The notes under the pieces were generated by a model that was not told the DNA's origin, ran no database searches, and was given only the letters and a program-made list of their open reading frames with translations. DNA of 64,000 nucleotides from NCBI GenBank assembly GCA_009667805.1, contig CM019063.1:192399871-192463870 (forward strand), written 5' to 3'. The stretch is from Leptobrachium leishanense (taxonomy: Eukaryota; Chordata; Amphibia; Anura; Megophryidae). Positions 44,661 through 57,564 of the stretch are shown piece after piece. The position numbers were made by a program, and so were the translations under genes. How positions within the stretch are numbered: the stretch's first letter is position 1; each line of letters starts with the position of its first letter.

Positions 44661-45979
44661 TAAATAGTTTGAATATTGATAATAATTACATAATTGCGTG
44701 TAGACACATTTTTTCTAAATTTTTCACATTAAATTTAGAGCCCACATCAGAAGGCATTCATACACCTAGGGCCCAATTCCAATTGGGGCCCTAAATTAAC
44801 ATCTGGAGCGGTGAGTAAAAATTGCCCCGGATGTCGCCCTAATATTGTCCCGAACTCTTGCAGCTGAGGTGCAAGCTCTGCTCAGTTGTTGTGCGAGTTT
44901 ACTGTAAATTCACGTCTCCTATTTTGTATTGGAGACATGAATTAGCGACTGCTTAGAGAAGAACGAATGATTACAACCTAGCTAGTTCTCCTCTGAACAA
45001 AGAGGGTATTCAGTAAATAAATACCTTGGTGTTATGTAATTTTGAATAATCCCTTAATAGTTCCATTTAACGCCCCCCAATCTCATATTCACCAGAGATC
45101 CCGCAGTGCAGAGCATGGTGCAATCCGCCGTTTTCTATGACTGCGAGCAGCGTGAGAATGGGAACAAATAGTTCCCATGTCCCTTCTCGTCTCCTTCCAT
45201 GGCCCTTGCACATTTGAGAGAGACGTGCAGGGCCGGACTGGTCTACCGGGATACAGGGAGGAATTCCGGTAGGCTGCTTAATTTTTTGGGCTGCTGGGGA
45301 GCCGTGCGGCCAGAGAGAAGAACATGAGGACAGCTTCTACATTTCGCTCCTCCCCTACTATTCCCTGTCATCGTCCTTTCCCTGTGTGCATAGGGAGGGA
45401 AGGGGGTGGGCTCAGCCGTAACAGCCGTACTTGGAGCATGATTGAGCATTGGCTCCAACATGTGGCAATCTGTTCAGGGCAGTGTTTTTCTGCCCCTGTC
45501 AGAGACATGCTGCTGCAGTTGCTCCTCCCCATCCTCCTGCACAGCTTCCTGTCTCTGCGGCAGGAGGAAGGAAGGAGTGAGAGGTGAGGAGAGCAGGGCC
45601 AGCCTGTGCAGCAGCAGCAGCAGCTCCTTTCCTGCACATCCATTGCAAGGTACAGTAATTCGTCAGGGACCAAACCAACGTTTTATTTATTTGAGCAGCT
45701 CCACACAGTGTAAGGAGCAGGGAAGCCAGGCTGCTCCAGACATCTACAAAGCTGCTGGCTGTGACAGCCACTGTGTGCAGTGCCTGCATGTGCACCCTCC
45801 CTCCTCCCCCTCTCTGCAGAGTGAGATGGGCAGGAGAGGGAGAGGTGCATTTTTTAAATTTATTATTTGAGCAGCTCTACACACACACAGAGTAACGAGG
45901 AAGGAGGCCAGGATGCTGGAGACAGCTACAAAGCTGCTGGCTGCTCCCCTGCCCCTATATTTTCATATATATATATATA

Positions 45980-46919
45980 TGTAGCGCTGTTTAAAACTCT
46001 GTTGCTGTATTGCTCAGGTTTGGCCACCAGAGGGAGACAAGCACAATGTAAACTATACTGGACACAATGGGACTACGTTTTCCAGCATGCTTTGGGGCAG
46101 AGACAGGAAGTGGGTGGGGAAGGAGGAAAGGACATCCGCAGCCTCGTCGAAGGAGAGCCAGTGTGAGCCGAGCGGTGAACGGAGTAAGACGCACGTGAGA
46201 CTGTGAGCAATTGTTACCAGGACGGAGAGCAGGCGCTGCCTTGCCGACGCTGGGGATCGATACAGTGACTTGCCAGAGACCTAGTAATCCACCGCTGAGA
46301 GGTTTTTGCACAGACACAGAGTTCCAGATTGGACCCCGAGTAAAGAGGCCGCGATGATCCACTGGGAGTGCAGGCGGTAGGCCGTAGATCTTGTTGTAGA
46401 AGACAGACAAGCAGGAGAAGCGGATCCGGTGGCACAGGGTCCCAGTATAATCCAGCGGAGAGACGTCCTTGATCGGGCAGCGGAACAGATTGTCTGGCGG
46501 ATGGGTGAGAGGCCTTCCAGGCCACAGTCAAAGTTTAACGAAAGCACGCTGCAGTATTGCTTAAACCTACAGGGCCCCAACGTGACTAGTCGAAGATTTA
46601 TTAAATCCATTCACTGGCCAGTCGAATATAGTACCCGGGTACCTGAGCTCACACATACACACTTTTTGGGACATAACCTGCAAGGGACTTACACTCCAGA
46701 GACAAAGGGGTTAAACTTTTATTTTACCGCTGCGCGTTTCTCGCATTACGAAATTCTGTCTTCTATATACCGTGCTTACATTATATATGCCGCTTTATTG
46801 AGACCAGTAAAGTACATAATTTATAAAATCCACAACAGTGCTGGTGTATATTTATTCCCTAGTGCGGAGAGACTAACCCGAGGTTAAATTCAGCGGCTCC
46901 TCCGGGAGTGAGCGCTACA
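45980..46919 (+). repeat. 5' LTR of the PNMA-Gag retroelement
   Basis: 940 bp, beginning TGTAGCGCT and ending AGCGCTACA, a perfect 9-bp inverted terminus. No second LTR is present in the window. Confidence 0.8.
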
Positions 46920-46921
46920 CG

Positions 46922-46939
46922 TGGGGGCTCGTCCAGGAT
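46922..46939 (+). promoter_or_regulatory. Primer-binding site, Pro tRNA
   Basis: TGGGGGCTCGTCCAGGAT, two bases after the LTR, matches the complement of the proline tRNA 3' end at 17 of 18 positions. Confidence 0.85.
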
Positions 46940-46976
46940 TCCAGGCTCTGTAAAATACCGCAATTAAGGGGTTAAT

Positions 46977-47904
46977 ATGGATCCAGAAGAAGCAGCAGAG
47001 TGGTGTAAAGCACAAAATGGCCAGTTAGGGTTGAGTGTAGTAATGGACATCCCTGCAGGCACCTGGGCAGAAGAACAGATCCACTGGGCCGTAGCAGCAT
47101 TGGCACCTGACCAGCAGGGATTCATAGTGGACGTTAAAGTGAACCCAGAGACTTCTCACACGTATGTTCTTTTTGAGTGGAGAAAGGGTGTTCCAGTGTA
47201 TTTTCAGGGCGCGAGTGTGAAGCTGACCGACGATGTGGAAGTTCGACTGGTCCAGCCAAGTACACCACGTGGTGATCCCACGAATGCTCCCGTGACTAGA
47301 CCAACAACGTCAGGAGACGAGATACACAATGCTACCCCTACCTCAATTGCAGGGTTCCCTCCCGCTACATTCTTTACCACTATGGGGAAGCTGGTGGAAA
47401 CGTTGGCCCAATACTCAGCCGCGTCTGCAAATTATGGATATCGCAAGTTGGGGTTCTGTTCCGGTAAGGTCTCTGTGCAAGCTGGAGAAGAGGACTTTGA
47501 CACTTGGATAGATCAGGCAGTGCAAGCGGTGGAAGAATGGGAAGTTGCTGACACCGTGAAGAGACAAAGGTTGATCGAGAGCCTAAGAGGTCCTGCTTCA
47601 GATGTCATCCGAAATCTGAAAAGGGACAAGCCAGGCTGCACTGCTGCGGAGTATCTAGAAGATTTACAGGAAATTTTCGGGGAGTGGAGGATTGTGCCGA
47701 GCTTATCCACAAGTTCTCTCACACCTATCAAAAGGAAGGAGAAGAATTGTCCACCTATGTCTGGCGGCTGGATAAAATCATCCATCAGGTTATTCTAAAA
47801 GGAGGCATGGAACCGAGTCATGCAAGCAAAGCTTTGATGGATCAAATTTTCAAAGGAGCACTCCCACTGGATCCCATAATGTTGAAATTGAACCCTCTGG
47901 TTCG
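46977..47904 (+). pseudogene. Gag with PNMA-like architecture
   Basis: ATG at 46977 starts 37 bases after the primer site. The N-terminal region (about 1-95) resembles the RRM-like domain of PNMA proteins; the capsid region begins near residue 160 with YRKLGFCSGKVSVQAGEEDF, then WIDQAVQAVEEWEV and RLIESLRGPASDVIRNLKRD, the pattern typical of PNMA and related Ty3/gypsy-derived genes. A frameshift near 47690 moves the second capsid lobe (FSHTYQKEGEELSTYVWRLD) to another frame, to the stop at 47904. Gag would form the particle. PNMA genes were domesticated from Gags of this type; this one sits in a retroelement. Confidence 0.8.
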
Positions 47905-47910
47905 TTGATC

Positions 47911-48130
47911 TGCTACAATTGTGGGGGGGTTGGCCACTATCGACGTGACTGCCCCAGCCCACCCAAACCGCGAAGAGGACGGACGTTTCTAGCAGATATA
48001 CGAATGACATGAGCGGCTGTGGTTTCTAACAGGGGGTTTTCAAATGAGCCGCAGGAAGAAAATGTGCCCACACGCTCGAAGGAAAAGATGTTTTGGCTGC
48101 AGGGAAATTGGTCATTTCAGGGCTCAGTGC
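47911..48130 (+). pseudogene. Nucleocapsid zinc knuckles
   Basis: Two CCHC knuckles, CYNCGGVGHYRRDC (47911-47952) and CFGCREIGHFRAQC (48089-48130), in different frames. They bind element RNA. Part of gag before the first knuckle appears deleted. Confidence 0.8.
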
Positions 48131-49297
48131 CCAAAAAGGAGGCCCGTAAAGAGATCGGTCGAAGAACTATGGAAGGCCTTGAAGGAGCAGTCGCCTGTTT
48201 TGCAAGTGGAAAATTTCAGGGGACCCGGGTTGAGAGAGCAAACTGGGTCCCCACCTTGTACTACGGCAGTGAAGTTCCCTGACAGGTTGATAGGTCCTTC
48301 ATCCATCATCCTGGTCCAAGTGGAAGGGGTCTACACAAAGGCTCTTCTAGATTCAGGTGCTCAAGTAACTCTGATTTACTGAGACTTCTATCAGAAACAT
48401 TTGAAGCATATACCCCTGAAGAAGTTGAAGGGTCTCGAAATCTGGGCTATGGGGACTGAGAGGTTTCCCTATGATGGATATCTACAGGTGAAGCTGGAAT
48501 TCAGTTCAGCGACCGTTGGACAACCGGGAGTATGTGACACGTTGGCCATTGTGTGTCCTCGTCCCTCGGGAGCTAATCGAAGTTCTATGATAGTGGGGAC
48601 GAACACTGACTTAGTGAGATGTTTTCTAACCCCGCTGGTGAAAGAAGAGAGTCCTGCTCCCAAGAAGGCACACTCAATGTCACAGCCGGTATGTCAATGG
48701 ATGGTCGAAGAACAGAGAGCCCCTGCAGAAGTGAGGCGGCTGAGGAAAGCGGAAGGGACAGAGAAGGTTATGCAGTCCAGAGAAGTCCCTGAAATAATCT
48801 CTACAAGAGTTTCCGTCAGCGTATGTAATGTGTCTGACTCTTCAGTAAATTTGAAGACACGGATGTCAATCGGGCGAATGGCTTCTGTTAAGCCCCTCTC
48901 CAGTACCGATCTCGGGAGGAGAGTGAATAAAGCGATTCAAGCTGAACGGTTCTACCCTAAAGATGCTCCTATCTCGTTCAATTGGAAGAAGCGGATTCAG
49001 TCTCCAATACTCAAGTCGGAAAATTCGTTCTCCAAGTATGAGGTTGATGTGGGATGCGCTAAGAGCACTAAACACCACATTCGTCTCCAGGATGATAAGA
49101 CTTGTCGAGAAAGGTCAAGAAGAGTTCCATTGGGAGGCCTAGTTGAACCACAGAATCAAAGCCCAAAGCGTTCTATCCGACCCCCTCAGAGACTTACCTA
49201 CGACTCACCAGGACATAGCACTGAAGAGGCTGTCACCACAGTGCGAAGGTTGCCCGAAATGTCTGCTGGAACCGAATGGAACCGAAATCCTGAATAG
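48044..49297 (+). pseudogene. Protease and truncated pol of the PNMA-Gag retroelement
   Basis: One frame, interrupted only by TGA at 48380-48382: second knuckle, protease active site LLDSGAQVTLIY (aspartate codon 48350-48352), the region after it (FPYDGYLQVKLEF, then IVGTNTDLVR), and the leader before RT (YEVDVGCAKSTKHHIRLQDD near 49040-49100). After that the RT core is deleted and the frame runs into a scrap with integrase zinc-site character (CEGCPKC in the adjacent frame near 49245). Inactive. Confidence 0.75.
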
Positions 49298-49299
49298 AG

Positions 49300-49500
49300 G
49301 GAAAATAAAATTCGATTTGACACATTTCAAGTCCATTCGAAAATTCCGAAAATTTTTCGATTCGGCTCGGAAAACATTTCGGATTCGACTTTTTCGGATC
49401 TAAAAAATTTCGGAATTTCGGCGGCATCGAAAGACCCGAATCGGGAAATTTCGTGAAAATTCCGAAATTCCGAAACCCGAAACGCACATCCCTACTCCTT
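49300..49500. repeat. TTCGG/CCGAA-rich repeat fragment
   Basis: Dense AATTCCGAA, TTTCGGA and GATTCGG words ending GCACATCCCTA; this resembles the end of a common vertebrate DNA transposon, partial. Confidence 0.5.
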
Positions 49501-49639
49501 ACTTTGTGTGTGTGTGTAGAGCTGCTCAAATAATAAATAAAAAAAACGCACCTCTCCTGCCCATCTCACTCTGCAGAGAGGGGGAAGAGGGAGGGGGCAC
49601 ATGTAGACACTGCACACTATGATTGAAGGTGTGTTTGTG

Positions 49640-49885
49640 TACAGGGGGGGTCACAGACAGTGAGAGAGAGGATCACAGAGAGAAGGGGGTGGTCACAGAG
49701 ACTACACAGGGGTCACAGAGAGAAAGAAAGTAGGAGCCACAGAAACAAAGATGGGGAACTTAGAGAGGGGTTACGGGGTAGGACAGAGAGAGCAGTCACA
49801 GAGGGAGAATGGGGGGTCACAGAAACAGAAAAGGGGTCACATAGGGAGAGAGACAGAAGGGTCACAGAGAAAGTGTGGGATCACA
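49640..49885. repeat. Degenerate GGGGTCACAGAGA minisatellite
   Basis: About nine purine-rich units of 20-32 bp sharing GGTCACAGA. Frames here are artefacts. Confidence 0.75.
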
Positions 49886-49894
49886 GACACAATG

Positions 49895-50040
49895 CACATT
49901 ACTGTGAGTTTTATTGCTGTGCAGCTCTGTGATACACTCATACACACCACACTTTGCTGTGAGTTTTATTGCTGTGCATCTCTGAGATACACTCATACAC
50001 ACCACACTTTGCTGTGAGTTTTATTTCTGTGCAGCTTTGA
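49895..50040. repeat. Tandem repeat, period about 57 bp, 2.5 copies
   Basis: Units contain CTGTGAGTTTTATTGCTGTG and GATACACTCATACACACCAC. Confidence 0.9.
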
Positions 50041-50138
50041 AACATATCCTTTTCGTTTGCACTTATCACAAAATAGGGCTGGTCTAAATTTTTTTTTCCA
50101 GGGCTGCTTTTTATTCCCAGTCCGGCCCTGGAGACATG

Positions 50139-50571
50139 CAGTTCTCCATGCTGTTAGTCGTAGTGGTGCTTTGCACCACTGTAAATATCATTCTGTGCTT
50201 CAGAGTTCTTCTATGCCCAGGTGCATATTGCATATCTGGATTGGAATAGCATCGCAAACAGCAAGATAGTAAGGGAAAGCTAATTGTGCAGATTTTCTCC
50301 CTTACCATCAAGCTGTTTCCGCAAGAGTTAGAATCAGGCCCCTAGTTTTGGATTAATTTTGTTTCACCAAGTAATAATGCAGCTATATTACACTGGTGGT
50401 GTTAATAATGTGAATACTATTGTTAGCATTCGAATTTTGAAACAAAGCCTTGAATGTTTTTGACTGATTTCCACGAAACATTAAAAAGATGTAAATGATT
50501 TTACCATCTGCTGCTACCTGGCCAAATAAAAATTAGAACGGCTGTGAATCACCATATGGTGTATCTATTAG
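50139..50571. other. Right part of outer MITE and unassigned spacer
   Basis: 50139-50344 is the tail of the AGGGCCC-type element; 50345-50571 is AT-rich with nothing recognised. Confidence 0.4.
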
Positions 50572-51539
50572 GGGTAAAGCCAGGAGTGTGGTTAATCCTA
50601 GGTTCACCCGGGTAATCCTGACATCACCCAAAACCGCTGGATAAAGCTGGAAAAAAATGAAAATTTCGGACTTGACCCGGGTAATTTTAGGACTAACCAA
50701 CAGCCCTTGGGTAACAGTCTGGAAGAGCTGAAAAATTCGCACTTTACCTGAATAATGTGCAAGTCTGAAGCTTTACCCGGGTAATCTGAGAACTATCCAC
50801 AGCTCCACCTGGTTAATCTGCAGAGCATCCAACCCCGCTTGGGTAAAAGTGAATTTTGCTATTATCTATGGATATCATCAATGAAAATGGAAAAAAGACA
50901 AACATTAAAATGTATTGCAGATAAAATGAATATACAGAGTAACAGTATATGTTTCTTATATGAATGTGAAAGAGTTACATGATCCTTATTATGTGTCATA
51001 TGTGCTTATATATCATTTATAAGACATAATAACCATTCAGTTACTCTTTATATAACATCTTTATCTTCATAAATAAATTTTCAGACAATTAATGCACAGA
51101 GTAACCTTATGGTTATTTAGTGTGTTTTGTGACGGTGGTTACAATTTCATTAAAAATAACCAAAACACAATTTTGTTATCAGTCAGATAACAGTTTGCAG
51201 CTTTATCCGGGTAATCCTCAGAATTCAGTCAACCGTAACCTGCTGAAAACCCAAGAAAAGGAGAGTACCCAGAGGCATTTGGATACTTTGCAGATTACCC
51301 AAATAAAGGCCGATGTTTCGTTGCACATCACACTTTACCCAGCAACACTAGGGTAATGTGCGAATTACCCGGTTAAAACAGAGTAGAAAAGCAGGGTACC
51401 CAGAGGCCTCCGGATACTTTGCAGATTACCCGGGTAAAGTCCGAAATTTCATTTCACTTCGGACTTTTGCTAATGACACCTGGGTAATATCAGGATTACC
51501 CGGGTAATCCTAGGATTAACCGCACTCCTGGCTTTACCC
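50572..51539. mobile_element. Long-TIR non-autonomous transposon rich in TTACCCGGGTAA
   Basis: The ends are imperfect inverted repeats of about 55 bp (GGGTAAAGCCAGGAGTG ... and its complement CACTCCTGGCTTTACCC). At least seven copies of ACCCGGGTAA or close variants lie near both ends (about 50608, 50676, 50777, 51206, 51365, 51427, 51499). The middle 50870-51180 is AT-rich. No open frame of note. Superfamily not identified. Confidence 0.75.
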
Positions 51540-52066
51540 GTAACATATCAAATGGATAAATTTGCACAAAATATCTTTGTTTATATTCACAGTGTATCGA
51601 GCAAAAGAAAACATCAAGTAATAGAAAAACTTCAGCTGTTTCTGTATGGCCTTAGCTTTTTAACAGATTGTTTTACCCATTTCATCTCATGCAAACACTG
51701 CTGTATATCACTGTATCTTTTTAATTTTATTTAGGTTTTGTCACTTTAAGGCAATCTTTCTATCAAGGCATTTGTAGGGCTGTAGAAGGAATAGTTTCTA
51801 TTAAGATGTGTTTTGTGTTAAAGTATCCTTATTTATATTTTTGTTTGGTTACCTAACACTGTAATTCGCCATCATAACAGCACTTAGTACGAGAAAATCA
51901 TATTATGTAACGATGCTCTGCATTATAAATGATGCCATAATGACACTTCACAGTTTTCTTTTTGCTGGGTACAACAGGAATCAGTACTTCAGGAATAAAT
52001 GTGTTAAATATTGGTTTGCTGATAAGTTTCAGTATCATGACTCCCTCTGACCAGTGCTGGAGACAC
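51540..52066. other. Unassigned AT-rich spacer
   Basis: No gene or repeat recognised. Confidence 0.4.
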
Positions 52067-52493
52067 AGGGCCCTATTCCAAAGTTGGTGCTAACTTAACC
52101 AGAGCTGTTGTACAGTGGCAAGAAAAAGTATGTGAACCCTTTGGGATTACGTGGAGTTTTGCATGAATTGGTCATAAAATGTGCTCTGATCTTCATCTAA
52201 GTCACAACAATTTGAAAAACATAGTCTGCTTAAAATAATACAACACAAACATTATATGTTTTCATGTGTTTATTGAACATAACATGTAAACATTCACAGT
52301 GCAGGGTGGAAAAAGTATGTGAACCCCTAGCCTAATGACTTCTCCAAGTGCTAATTGGAGCCAGGAGTGAGCCAACCTTGAGTCCCATCAGTGTGATATT
52401 ATTGGATGTGTTGCTGAAAGCTGTCCTGCCCTTTAAAAACACACACCAGTTTTGCGTTTACTGGTTTCAAGAAGCACTGCCTGATGTGAAGTC

Positions 52494-53600
52494 TCCCTTG
52501 GACTCACACAATCCTCCCTCCTCCCTACCCACCGCAATGGTCACGCTATTGACCTTGTCTTTTCCAACCTCTGCTCCATTTCTGAGTTCAACTGTCGCCC
52601 TTTCCCCATCTCTGACCACCACCTTCTCTCTTTCAACCTATCTGGACTTCCTAAACACCCTGCTCCCCCACCCTGCACGCACACTCACAGAAATCTACAT
52701 GCTGTGGATCCCCATCAATTCTCCAATCTACTTCACCACCTCCCTCACACCTCATCCTTCACCTGCCCTGATGCTGCCACTAATCACTATAACACCACAC
52801 TTATCACTGCTCTAGACACTCTTGCTGCTCTTCGACTCTGTAAGGCCCCACAACACCAACTTCAGCCCTGGCACACCCTCCAGACTCGCTACCTGCAAAG
52901 ATGCTCCCGCACTGCAGAGCGTGCCTGGAGGAAATCCCGCTCTGAAGCTGATTTTGTTCACTTCAAGTTTATTCTCCGGTCATACACCTCTGCCCTCCAC
53001 TTGGCCAAACAATCCTTCTTCTCATCTCTTATATCTACGCTGTCCTCCAACCCTAAACGGCTCTGGTCCACCTTCAACACCCTCCTCTACCCACCTGCTC
53101 CTCCCCCCTCAGCTGCCTTCAGTGCTCAAGACCTGGCAGATTTCTTCCTCAGTAAAACTCTAACTATCAGAAGCAACATCCCAACACAAGATAGTTATCT
53201 GCCACCTCCACTCCCAGAGGTCCCCTCTGCCACCCTCTGTCGCTTCCTCCCAGCCACTGAGGAGGAAGTCAATTCCTTATTGTCCTCCTCACATCTCACC
53301 ACGTGCCCGCTCGACCCCATTCCCTCACATCTAATTCCTCCCCTCTCCTCTTCCCTCACCCCTGCTCTCACACACACATCTTCAACCTATCTCTCTCCAC
53401 TGGCTCCTTCCCATCCGCCTTCAAACACGCGCTAGTTACCCCTTTACTAAAGAAACCATCCCTCGATCCCAACTCTCCATCCAACTACCGCCCTGTATCC
53501 CTGCTTCCCTTCACATCAAAGCTCTTAGAAAAACTAGTCTTCAACCGCCTCTCCCTCTTCCTGTCCTCCAATTCCCTACTTGACCCCCTGAAATCTGGCT
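52494..53600 (+). pseudogene. L2 ORF2: endonuclease end and RT start, copy 3
   Basis: 52494-52700 encodes the C-terminal end of the endonuclease, with HAIDLVFSNL and the SDHHLLSF motif near 52610 (SDH is catalytic in APE-type nucleases). 52704-53435 encodes the linker and RT beginning, identical in style to copy 1. A two-base CA expansion near 53370 shifts the frame to 53303-53600, which stops at the solo LTR. It is not functional. Confidence 0.85.
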
Positions 53601-53604
53601 TCCG

Positions 53605-54328
53605 TGTCACGTCCTGGGTCTCTGGCGTCCCCTCTGGCTTCAATGGACATTGCTTTTAGTTCTGGACATTTGGTTCACGTCCAAGCCTGGACCTCACCTG
53701 GACTGATTGTTCTCATTTAGTATGTGCTATATAAGCAGGCATCGCCCTAAGAAGGGCACTGCCTCATTCTGATGTTTCAGTCTCCTTTGTTCCAAGCCTT
53801 GATCTCCTTGATCTCATACCTTGTAGTTCTGGTAGGGATCTGTTACTCAGGTTCTCCTGTATGTGTTCAAGTTACCCTTTATTACTTTACTTTCAGGTTT
53901 TGGGTTTACTCCTCCGCCAGTTCTGTGTTTACATCTGTTTATAATCTCCCAGGTCCTTGGTTATTCATTCTGTTTTGTTCATATGGTTCCTGTTTTGTAT
54001 TTATGTTTGCATTTCATGTTTATTCTCTAGGTTTAAACAGGTTTATGTTTTCACTCATGTTACTCTAGTGTTTAGTTCTCTTATGTCTTTCTGCCTATAG
54101 TTTCCCAGGTCCTTGGTTGTTCATCTGTTTATTTATTTAGTTCAGGTCTATGATTTTATTCTAGTGCTCAGGTTTTTTGTTTCATTGTGGTGTTCTGGTC
54201 CCTTGCTGTATATAGTACTGTTGTAAAAGAATCCCTTGTTTTGTTTATACTTCTATGGGTCATGTCTGTTAACTGCTCAAGTAGCTCACACCCCTTCTGT
54301 GCCATGTCAGGTCAGGCCCACCATCACA
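53605..54328 (+). mobile_element. Solo LTR, 724 bp
   Basis: TGTCACGTCC...CCATCACA with TG/CA ends and TGT/ACA inverted termini, flanked by an exact 5-bp duplication TTCCG (53600-53604, 54329-54333). L2 copy 1 shows the empty site. A TATA-like CTATATAAG at about 53728 supports a promoter. Strand is set by that TATA box. Family not identified; 5-bp duplications are usual for Ty3/gypsy. Confidence 0.85.
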
Positions 54329-55543
54329 TTCCGTCCCCTACACTCAACTGAAACGGCCCTCACCAAAGTCACCAACGACCTCCTAACTGCTAAAAAACAC
54401 GGCCACTATTCTATTCTCATCCTGCTTGACCTCTCGGCTGCTTTTGACACTGTTGACCACCCCCTCCTTCTACAGACCCTCAACTCTCTGGGTCTCGGTG
54501 ACACTGTACTCGCTTGGGTTGACTCCTATTTATCCAACAGGTCCTTCTGTGTGTCCTTTGCTGGTAACTCCTCCTCTTCATTGCCTCTTTCTGTTGGTGT
54601 ACCTCAAGGCTCTGTCCTTGGTCCTCTGCTCTTTTCCATCTACACCTCCTCCCTGGGCAAAATCATCAACAGCTTTGGCTTTAATTACCACCTCTACGCT
54701 GATGACACTCAGATCTACCTCTCTACCCCTGATCTCTCTCCCCCTGTCCTTTCCAAAGTCAGTGACTGCTTATCTGGCATCTCCTCCTGGATGGCATCCC
54801 ACCACCTAAAGATCAACATGTCAAAGACTGAGCTCCTACTTATTCCTCCCTCCAATGCCTCCCCACCTCCTGACTTCTCTATCACGGTGGAGGGTATCAC
54901 CATCTCCCCATCAAACCAAGTGCGCTGTCTTGGAGTTACACTTGACTCTGCTCTTTCCTTCATCCCCCACATCAAGTCTCTTTCCTCCTCCTGCCGATAC
55001 CAACTGCGTAATATTTCCAGAATTCGGCCATTCCTTACCGCTGTCACCACAAAACAACTCATACACGCCCTGGTAATCTCCCGACTCGACTATTGCAATA
55101 ATCTCTTATCTGGCCTCCCTCTGTCCCGCCTCTCCCCCCTACAATCCATCCTGAATGCCTCCACCAGGCTAATTCACCTCACCCGCCGCTCTGTCTCTGC
55201 CACTCCCCTCTGCGAGTCCCTTCACTGGCTCCCCATCCACTGCAGATTTAAGTTCAAAATCCTTATCCTTACCTACAAAACCCTCACTAACTCAGCTCCC
55301 CACTACTTTTCCTCCCTAATCACCAAATACACCCCAGCCCGCTCCCTAAGGTCAAACAATGACCTGCGCCTAGTTTCTCCCCGCATCACCTCTTCCCATG
55401 ATAGACTGCAGGATTTCTCACGCGCAGCCCCCACTCTCTGGAACGCTCTCCCTCGTACTGTCAGACTTTCCCCTAACTTCTCTTCCTTCAAACGCTCCCT
55501 TAAAACGTTCCTATTTAGGGAAGCCTACCACCCAACTCACTGA
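54329..55543 (+). pseudogene. L2 ORF2 reverse transcriptase, copy 3, after the solo LTR
   Basis: Open from the LTR junction to 55543: [10 protein letters not shown] remnant, [35 protein letters not shown] and the C-terminal part ending FREAYHPTH, as in copy 1. The RT is split from its N-terminal part by the LTR, so the copy is inactive, although this half has no stop. Confidence 0.88.
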
Positions 55544-55747
55544 CGCAACCATCAATCACTCTCACCTTGCAGTCCTCTCCTCCTGTTTCCAACCCCAACC
55601 CTCCTAGATTGTGAGTTCCTACGGGAATAGGGCCTCATCTCCTCCTGTACTGTTTGTCAAATGTTGTTCAATGTATTGTATTGTAACCCTGTCTATACTG
55701 TGCCTATTGTACAGCGCTGCGGAATATGCTGGCGCTTTATAACTAAA

Positions 55748-55788
<41 letters not shown>

Positions 55789-55794
55789 TGAACC

Positions 55795-56816
<1,022 letters not shown>

Positions 56817-57124
56817 GTCCAAAGGTTCACATACTTTTTCCACCCTGCACTGTGAATGTTTACATGTTCTGTTCAATAAACACATGAAAACATATAATGT
56901 TTGTGTTGTATTATTTTAAGCAGACTGTGTTTTTCAAATTGTTGTGACTTAGATGAAGATCAGAGCAAATTTTATGACCAATTCATGCAAAACTCCACGT
57001 AATCCCAAAGGGTTCACATACTTTTTCTTGCCACTGTAAACTTACCAGAGGCATTATAGTCTATGGGGTTGTTAAGTTTACTACGCTCTGTTTAAGTTAG
57101 CACCAACTTTGGAATACTGCCCAC

Positions 57125-57564
57125 ATAGGGCATGCTTTACCTATCTGCCTCTATTGTGGAACTTTCTGAAGGTGGGTAATAGGTGATAGGTGGGTGAAGG
57201 TGATAGGTGACTGAAGTTGGGTCGGTTTTGGAGTCAGATTCAAGTACACCTCTTGGAAGTATAGCAGAAGCCAATTCCGTACCGGTCTTGGACCTACTTC
57301 TAGACTTGTGATATTTGGTTTGGACCAAATTTATATTTGGCTGAATCACAGCAAATTTGGACTATTTGAACAATCCGAATATCTCTGACTCGCTGAGCTG
57401 AAACACATTCGTATAAAACATTGCCAAATAAATTCAGATCCATTCAAAATGTTTAAATATATTTGGATGTGTTTGGTAAGTTTGAATGTGTTTGAGGTTT
57501 AGAATGTTGGGCATCCTTTTTCATGTCATGCACGTGGGACAAAATATTTAAAACGACACACTTA
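57125..57564. other. Unassigned spacer
   Basis: Short GGTGATAGGTG repeats at 57170-57220; CCTTTTTCATGTCATGCAC at about 57517 has an inverted copy at about 60362-60380, hinting at an outer foldback around the next two elements. Confidence 0.4.

Larger units (their letters stand above)
45980..49297 (+). mobile_element. LTR retroelement (Ty3/gypsy-type) with PNMA-like Gag, 3' deleted
   Basis: 5' LTR 45980-46919, Pro-tRNA primer site, gag, two zinc knuckles, protease, the start of RT and a scrap of integrase; most of RT, all of RNase H and the 3' LTR are missing. Frames are broken several times. Confidence 0.85.
45228..50130. mobile_element. hAT transposon (non-autonomous), enlarged by an LTR element
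   Basis: 14-bp perfect terminal inverted repeats CAGGGCCGGACTGG, flanked by an 8-bp duplication GAGACGTG / GAGACATG (45220-45227, 50131-50138; one mismatch). Both features fit hAT. No hAT transposase is seen. Subterminal inverted repeats pair 45790-45895 with 49505-49610. An LTR retroelement fills 45980-49297. Confidence 0.8.
44767..50344. mobile_element. Outer MITE-like element with AGGGCCC-type ends
   Basis: Left CTAGGGCCCAATTCC (44767) and right GAATCAGGCCCCTAG (ending 50344) are imperfect inverted repeats. The hAT element sits inside. Similar ends flank Tc1 family 3 at 52067 and 57124. Family not identified. Confidence 0.4.
52491..55786 (+). mobile_element. L2-clade LINE, copy 3 (interrupted by a solo LTR)
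   Basis: Flanked by TGTGAA (52485-52490 and 55787-55792). Begins inside the endonuclease domain and ends with the L2 3' block and (AAT)n at 55750-55786. A 724-bp solo LTR with its 5-bp duplication splits the RT. Confidence 0.92.

Noticed and set aside
45324..45870. Frames of 87-142 codons inside the hAT left arm
   Set aside because: Low-complexity CTG/CAG and purine-rich sequence, open in several frames; no domain and no splice context.
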